Positions 59,276-64,000 of a stretch of 64,000 bases of DNA are shown one piece after another. This DNA is from Bombardia bombarda (taxonomy: Eukaryota; Ascomycota; Sordariomycetes; Sordariales; Lasiosphaeriaceae), in contig JAULSR010000005.1 of the NCBI GenBank assembly GCA_030512295.1, forward strand, positions 2,696,596 to 2,760,595. Reading direction: 5' to 3'. The stretch's first letter is position 1; the number at the start of each line of letters is the position of its first letter. Made by a program: the position numbers and the translations under genes. Under the pieces are notes generated by a model. The model worked only from the letters and a program-made list of their open reading frames with translations, was not told the DNA's origin and did no database searches.

Positions 59276-59474
59276 TATAAGAGAAAGCAGGTACGCCTGA
59301 TCAAGGTGGTCACAATGAAGATAACTGGGAAGGCGAGCAATGACTGGTATTGGCGTAAGACTTCAACCTGGCCCTCGCAAAGGGAGGTGGGCGAGGGCCG
59401 CTGCTTATATGTGTGGTTGGTGGGATAATTGGTAGTTGGTGGGATAATTGGCATGTGCTTGGGGATGTCCTTAC
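59276..59474. mobile_element. 199-bp non-RIPped insertion in copia copy 2
   Basis: GC-normal sequence inside AT-rich copia, flanked by ATACT at 59271-59275 and 59475-59479. The matching place in copy 1 (near 63.25 kb) lacks it, so it is an insertion with a likely 5-bp target duplication. It contains a perfect 9-bp stem (GGCCCTCGC / GCGAGGGCC, 59370-59378 and 59391-59399) with a 12-nt loop, two copies of TTGGTGGGATAATTGG, and on the minus strand a CATATAAGCAG TATA-like word. The minus strand begins TGTAAGGACATCC if one flanking base is included. A solo LTR or a small non-autonomous element is likely. Confidence 0.7.
59370..59399. repeat. Perfect hairpin inside the 199-bp insertion
   Basis: GGCCCTCGC, 12-nt loop, GCGAGGGCC. 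The GC-rich stem stands out in an AT-rich block. Confidence 0.9.
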
Positions 59475-60951
59475 ATACTATATTTATTTATATCTAAAAA
59501 ATAAAATAAGAACGGGGTATTCGTTAGAATAATTTAAAAATTAATAATTTTAAAAAGAGTTTCTACGGCTATAGTTCCGAGAGATACACTCTTTAGGTTA
59601 TCTCCAAACCGTACGCGATGTTATCTAGCTATTAAGGTGTTAATTTTAATACTTGGGACCTTCTTTTAAAATGCTTTAACTTGGTTCTCGTTAGCTATTA
59701 ATATGCCCGCTACACTTATATTAAGTATAATGCTTTGGAAGGTCTTTGAATCGTAGCGACTCTAGAAATGGAAAAGGGATACGGGTTTATTCGAAGATTA
59801 TTTAAATAGGTCAGTTATCGTTATTATATATATTATCGCTTAATTATTAAAAAGGTTAATTGTTTTATCGCCGTTAACCGGGCCGTATACCGTTAAAAAG
59901 CTCTCAAACTATAAGTTAAGTGTTGTTTTTACGGTTAGCTAAGTATCGAAATCAGCCTCAGTTTCAGCTTCGAGCTCGCCGGTATCGACACCTTCGCACT
60001 CGATTAAAAATAAAGCGAAATCGGTCTTTTCTTTGCTATGCTTTTATATATACTTTCGCCACTAGTTATACTTTGGTCGGCGTTCAAAGATCGGATACTT
60101 TATAAACTAACAGCTTTATTTTCCGTATACGAAGCACTTTTTATTACTTTTAAATAGCTTACGAAGTCCAATATTACGTAGTCCGCCGCTTTAGTTCGTT
60201 TGGTAGCTTCTTTTAATAATAAACTATCCGCCTTCGTATCGTCGATCAACCTAATATTAATTAACGTTTTCCAGTTTTTAATCGGTAATATATTATTATT
60301 AACGGGTAGTTTTCTCGAAATGTATATAGATACCTATAGCATTCTTCAGCTTAGAGGCAACACTTTTAAAGCTAAAAGCTAGCTTTATCGTCATTAATTT
60401 ATATACTTCCACTCTTTAATATATATTAAACAGCTATTTCGCTAGGCCTTAGTCTTCCTTATAGTTGCCTAATATCGATAATCCTTTATAAATCTTTTAT
60501 AATTTATTTATAAAAATTTCGAAACATTACAACAAATTTTTATCGGGGTTTGTTTAAATAATCCTAAAGAAAGTTATTAATCGCCATTCCTAGATATACA
60601 TCTAACGGTCTTCGACGATATAAAAGAATTCTCTAATACAATTAATTATCTTGTTAAAATTAAAGTTCTCCTTTATTAAACGGTCGAAGTAAAACTATTT
60701 GGCTCTATCTTTTAATATGATTAAATATGCTTTATAATATAAATAAAGTAAAATATTAGCTTTCTTGTAAAAATCCGTAAAAATTTAAATCTTAAAGTTT
60801 AAAATATTATAAAATCTACCTCCGAACTTCTCGTCGTTATTATTATATATTTTAATAAGGTTTATTAATATTCGTGGTATTATATAATCGGGTATACGGG
60901 TATATCGAAAAAATCGTTTTTAATAATAATCGTACTTAACTAGGTTTTAAT

Positions 60952-61080
60952 AGTATTATTCTTCTCTAACAGGGTAGGAGCGACGGTATTATTCTTCTCT
61001 AACGGGGTAGGAGCGACGGTGTTGTTTTTCTTTAACGGAGTAAGAACGACGGTGTTATTCTTTTCCAACAAGGTAAGAGC
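60952..61080 (-). repeat. 33-bp tandem repeat in the copia gag region
   Basis: About four copies of a 33-bp unit (plus strand TTCTCTAACGGGGTAGGAGC..). On the minus strand it encodes an 11-residue repeat of the form NNTVAPTPLEK. Because the unit is 33 bp the frame is kept. Confidence 0.8.
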
Positions 61081-61874
61081 TTTTATAGTAATGCTTTTAA
61101 GCTTAGAAAAATACGGGTTACGGTATAACTAAAACTTCTCTCCTTTATTTTTATAATATTGCTTAACTTTTTTATTAAGCCATTCGAAAGCCTTTTTATT
61201 TTAAACTAATGTAACAAATTATTATAATATCACTCCTTCGTTATTAAAGTAAATACTATAGTTATTAAGGAAATGTTTAAGGTTAGTACGGAAAATCTTA
61301 TCGAAAGTCTTAAAATAGTCTTTTATCTAGTCAATAAAGTCGGATCGAAAGGCTATAAACAAAACGTAGTCTCGCAGTTCCTAAATCTTAAAGCAATTAA
61401 CCAAATAGGTATTAAATCTCTTTACTATAACTTAGTTTTCGTTTATAAGGTTGAAATCTTTATCTTTTTAAGTTAGGTCGGTAATATTAATAATGCAGCT
61501 ATTCGTATATAAAGTCGCTATCGTAATTATTTTTATAAGTAGTTAAGTAAAGTCAAAGCCTTTTTTTCTAATTATCGAGTTTTTTGCGAGGTTAGTGCGG
61601 AGGGTTGTAACCGCCTCCGTCGTACGTAGTGGACGCAGATAGCTAAGTAAAACGCAAAGCCTTTCTTTCGGCTATCCTTAAAGTTTTCGTATATTAAAGA
61701 GTCTTTTTCACGCTCGTAATCCTACGTTCAATTAAGCTTTCTACATGTTTAGTGCCCTCTCAAATACAATCTTTCGTACCGCTTCCTATCTAGCAATCGT
61801 GGGAACCACGATCATTGCCGCTATCGGAATCCTTACTATTCTACGGTTGGCTTGGTCGGTCAACCACTGATCAG

Positions 61875-61903
61875 TGTTAGAATAACAAGGTCATTCGTAC
61901 TAG
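61875..61903. repeat. Extra copy of the LTR end
   Basis: TGTTAGAATAACAAGGTCAT.. repeats the 30-bp LTR end found at 62090-62119, 186 bp to the left. The spacer (61904-62089) is AT-rich and not recognised. Confidence 0.75.
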
Positions 61904-62089
61904 ATTTAATAATTATTTGAATAAATATAATAGTTTTTAACGGTTTAAATCGATTAAAATATTATAATATATTAACTAAACACAACTTATAATAATATTA
62001 ATTAAGCTATTAGTAACAATTAAATATTTATTATAAATTGTTTTTCCTTTTATCGTTACGTAAGCTTTTAATAATATACGGGGTGAAAT

Positions 62090-62350
62090 TGTTGGAAATG
62101 ACAAGGTCATTCGTACTAGTCACTATAGTAACCGTAGAGAACGGGTTGGTGGGGGTTATTGTTGTTGTATTGATCTGCTTATCTATGTAAAAGGATCACG
62201 AACTACGGGGACAGGAAGTGGGTGGTTTTGGAGAGGTTCCTGGGACACGTGACCAGTTCCCCACTGTTTCGCACACCTCTCATCCTGTCGACCAATCACA
62301 GCCGTCATAGCCTGACGGCTGTATGCCTCTGATTGATTGTAAATCCGACA
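62090..62350 (-). repeat. 5' LTR of copia copy 2
   Basis: About 261 bp, TGTTGG...CCGACA on the plus strand. It has an extra short repeat (AGCCGTCATAGCCTGACGGC) that is shorter in the other LTR. It is the least mutated LTR in the window. Confidence 0.85.
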
Positions 62351-63913
62351 TTAATAATAATAAAACTAGCTTTTAATTTTAAAAGTGTTACCTTTAAATT
62401 AAAAAACGTTATAAATATTTATATATATTTCGAAAAAATTATTTATTAATAATAATATATTACAGATTAAAAATTAAAAAACGTTAATTAATATTAAATT
62501 AATTAGCGATATAAAAGTGAATAATTTATTATTAAAAAAAGCTACTAAATAAACCTTTAAAGCGGCGGACTATATAATAATAAACCTTATAAACTATTTA
62601 AAAGTAATAAAAAGTGCTTCGTATACGGAAAATAAAACTATTAATTTATAAAATATCTAATCTTTTAACGCCGATTAAAGTATTACTAATAACGAAAATA
62701 TATATAAAAGTACAATAAAAAAAACGATTTTGTTTTATTTTTAATCAAATATAAAGGTTTCGATACTAACGAACTCGAAGTTAAAATTAAATCTAATTTC
62801 GATATTAAATTAATTAAAAAAATAATATTTAATTTATAATTTAAAAACTTCTTAATAATATACGGCCCGATTAATAGTAATAAAATAATTAACCTTTTTA
62901 ATAATTAAATAATAATATATATAATAATAATAATTAATTTATTTAAATAATTTCCGAGCAAATTCGCATTTTTTTTTAAAAAGCCGATACAGTTTAAAAA
63001 CTTTTTAAAGCATTACATTTAATATATATAACGGGTATATTAATAACTAACGAGAATTAAATTAAAATATTTTAAATGAAAGTTTTAAATATTAAAAGTA
63101 ATACTTTAATAATTAAATAATATTACATATAGTTTAAAAATAACTTAAAAAGTATATTTTTCGGAACTATAGCCGTAGAAACTCCTTTTAAAATCGTTAA
63201 TTTTTAAATTGTTTTAACGAATATTTTTTTTAAATTTTTTTTTTAAATATAAATAAATATAATATTTATTTTAATAATCTTTTTAATTTTTTAATCTATC
63301 GAAGTAAGGGTTATCCGATTATACAGAAATGGGGCTATCTTTAGCTTTTATTAAATAATTTAAAAAAGATTATTATACAATGCTATTTAATAAAAATAGA
63401 GCTACGTTAATTATACTAACAATTTAATTATTCGGCGATAAAACGCTTATATAAGGTACTTATATAAGTAAGCTATAATAACTTAAATTATAATATTATT
63501 AAAAAAATTAATAAGTTTTATTATATTAAATATAAAGTAATAATCCTAGTAGATTTAAATTTATTTTCCGTAATAATACTAATCTTAATTACCGAATAAT
63601 AATAAATATTATATATATTAATAAAAAGTTAATTATTTATATAATTAATAAAGTTATATTTTTTTAAACCGTACGATTTTTTTAAAAAATAATAATAAAA
63701 ATAATATAAAACGTAATTCGGGCTATAAAAATCGATATATACGTTAAATTATTTAATATTATCGTTATTAATATAAAAACTAATTTTATAGCGGAGGAAT
63801 TTATTTATAATATATTAACTAAAATTAAAAAAATTCCCGTTAAAACTTATAATTTTATTAATAAATTAAAATAATATTATAAATTATTTAAATAAATATA
63901 TAAAATTATTATA
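62351..63913 (+). mobile_element. Copia copy 1, second internal fragment
   Basis: Matches the reverse complement of about 60390 down to 58.9 kb of copy 2; for example AGTGCTTCGTATACGGAAAA at about 62609-62628 and in inverse near 60117-60136. It is on the plus strand like 55341-56068. It is more mutated than copy 2. The 199-bp insertion of copy 2 is absent here. Confidence 0.75.
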
Positions 63914-64000
63914 ACGTGGTTCATAAGCGACCCGCGCACTTTCAGACCGCGTCGCAACCTTTTAATCTTAACACGCGATTTTTCCACAATAACATAATGT
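63914..64000 (+). mobile_element. Left end of a second Fot1-like element (cut by window edge)
   Basis: ACGTGGTTCATAAGCGACCC after a TA dinucleotide. Matches the end at 53219 in the same direction and looks less mutated. The rest lies outside the window. Confidence 0.75.

Larger units (their letters stand above)
56069..62350 (-). mobile_element. Ty1/copia retrotransposon, copy 2, RIP-damaged
   Basis: About 6.3 kb on the minus strand with LTRs at 62350..62090 (5') and 56317..56069 (3'). In minus orientation the order is gag-like region (about 61.9-59.5 kb), Gly-His/integrase-type remains, reverse transcriptase (about 57.6-57.2 kb; YGI..A..I at the palm, YDICLLIT, a [Q/x]-DDT-type motif near KALEEEM) and RNase H (about 56.9-56.45 kb; IGYVI-like, IYAIANGVNTGISF, MIVCTDSFSLYKYLVKLGTT, GNDNPANVITK). 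This pol order (integrase before RT) and these motifs are those of fungal copia elements. Frames are broken by many stops; the RNase H part is least damaged. Confidence 0.87.

Noticed and set aside
52991..61476. Open frames of 60-80 aa in the AT-rich block (for example 52991-53179, 57150-57386, 59920-60105, 61273-61476)
   Set aside because: They are chance frames on the strand opposite to, or in shifted frames of, the RIP-damaged elements; their sequence is mostly Lys/Asn/Ile/Phe/Leu. The frame at 59010-59207 (minus) is a piece of copia pol, not a gene.

Overview
The window is nuclear DNA of a filamentous ascomycete (Pezizomycotina, most likely a Sordariomycete). The introns are short (mostly 49-110 nt) with GT..AG ends and CTAAC/CTGAC-like branch sites. 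The gene set is typical of moulds: Dnm1, Grx4, Abp1, Vps37, Vma5, APS kinase, Noc1/Mak21, mitochondrial ProRS, a Zn2Cys6 factor and F-box proteins. The right end is an AT-rich block of transposons with the look of repeat-induced point mutation (RIP). I could not assign a species.

Gene-rich part, 1-52.8 kb, left to right: the 3' part of a DNM1-like dynamin (+); a 1524-aa F-box/zinc-motif protein (+); a small secreted protein (+); a secreted GH13 alpha-amylase with a starch-binding domain (-); a Zn2Cys6 transcription factor (-); monothiol glutaredoxin Grx3/4 (-); a Cys-rich tail-anchored-type peptide (+); actin-binding protein Abp1 (+, with an apparent 1-nt frameshift); Vps37 of ESCRT-I (+); an unrecognised 436-aa protein (-); a 5.3-kb stretch with no gene I can support; an F-box protein (+); an AT-hook/Gln-rich protein (-); V-ATPase subunit C (+); APS kinase (-); a mitochondrial-type 4HBT thioesterase (-); an unrecognised 146-aa protein (+); Noc1/Mak21 (-); mitochondrial prolyl-tRNA synthetase (+). 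Most are housekeeping genes (organelle fission, endocytosis, vacuolar acidification, sulfate assimilation, Fe-S/iron handling, ribosome assembly, mitochondrial translation) and do not form one pathway. The secreted protein and the amylase form a small extracellular pair. The Zn2Cys6 gene lies upstream of the amylase on the same strand, but no regulatory link is shown. Many intergenic regions carry copies of a TACCTAGGTA/GGTACCTAAGGTA-type palindrome.

AT-rich part, 52.8-64 kb: base composition changes within a few tens of bases of the ProRS stop codon. The block holds a degraded Fot1/pogo-type DNA transposon with inverted ends (53.2-55.05 kb), the left end of a second such element at the window edge, and Ty1/copia retrotransposons. 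One copia element (56.07-62.35 kb, minus strand, both LTRs present) lies inside or between two pieces of an oppositely oriented copy of the same family. A 199-bp stretch of normal composition with 5-bp flanking duplications sits inside it. All of these elements look inactivated by C-to-T/G-to-A changes.

Exon coordinates were worked out by hand from splice signals, reading-frame continuity and expected protein motifs. None was checked against transcripts or databases.
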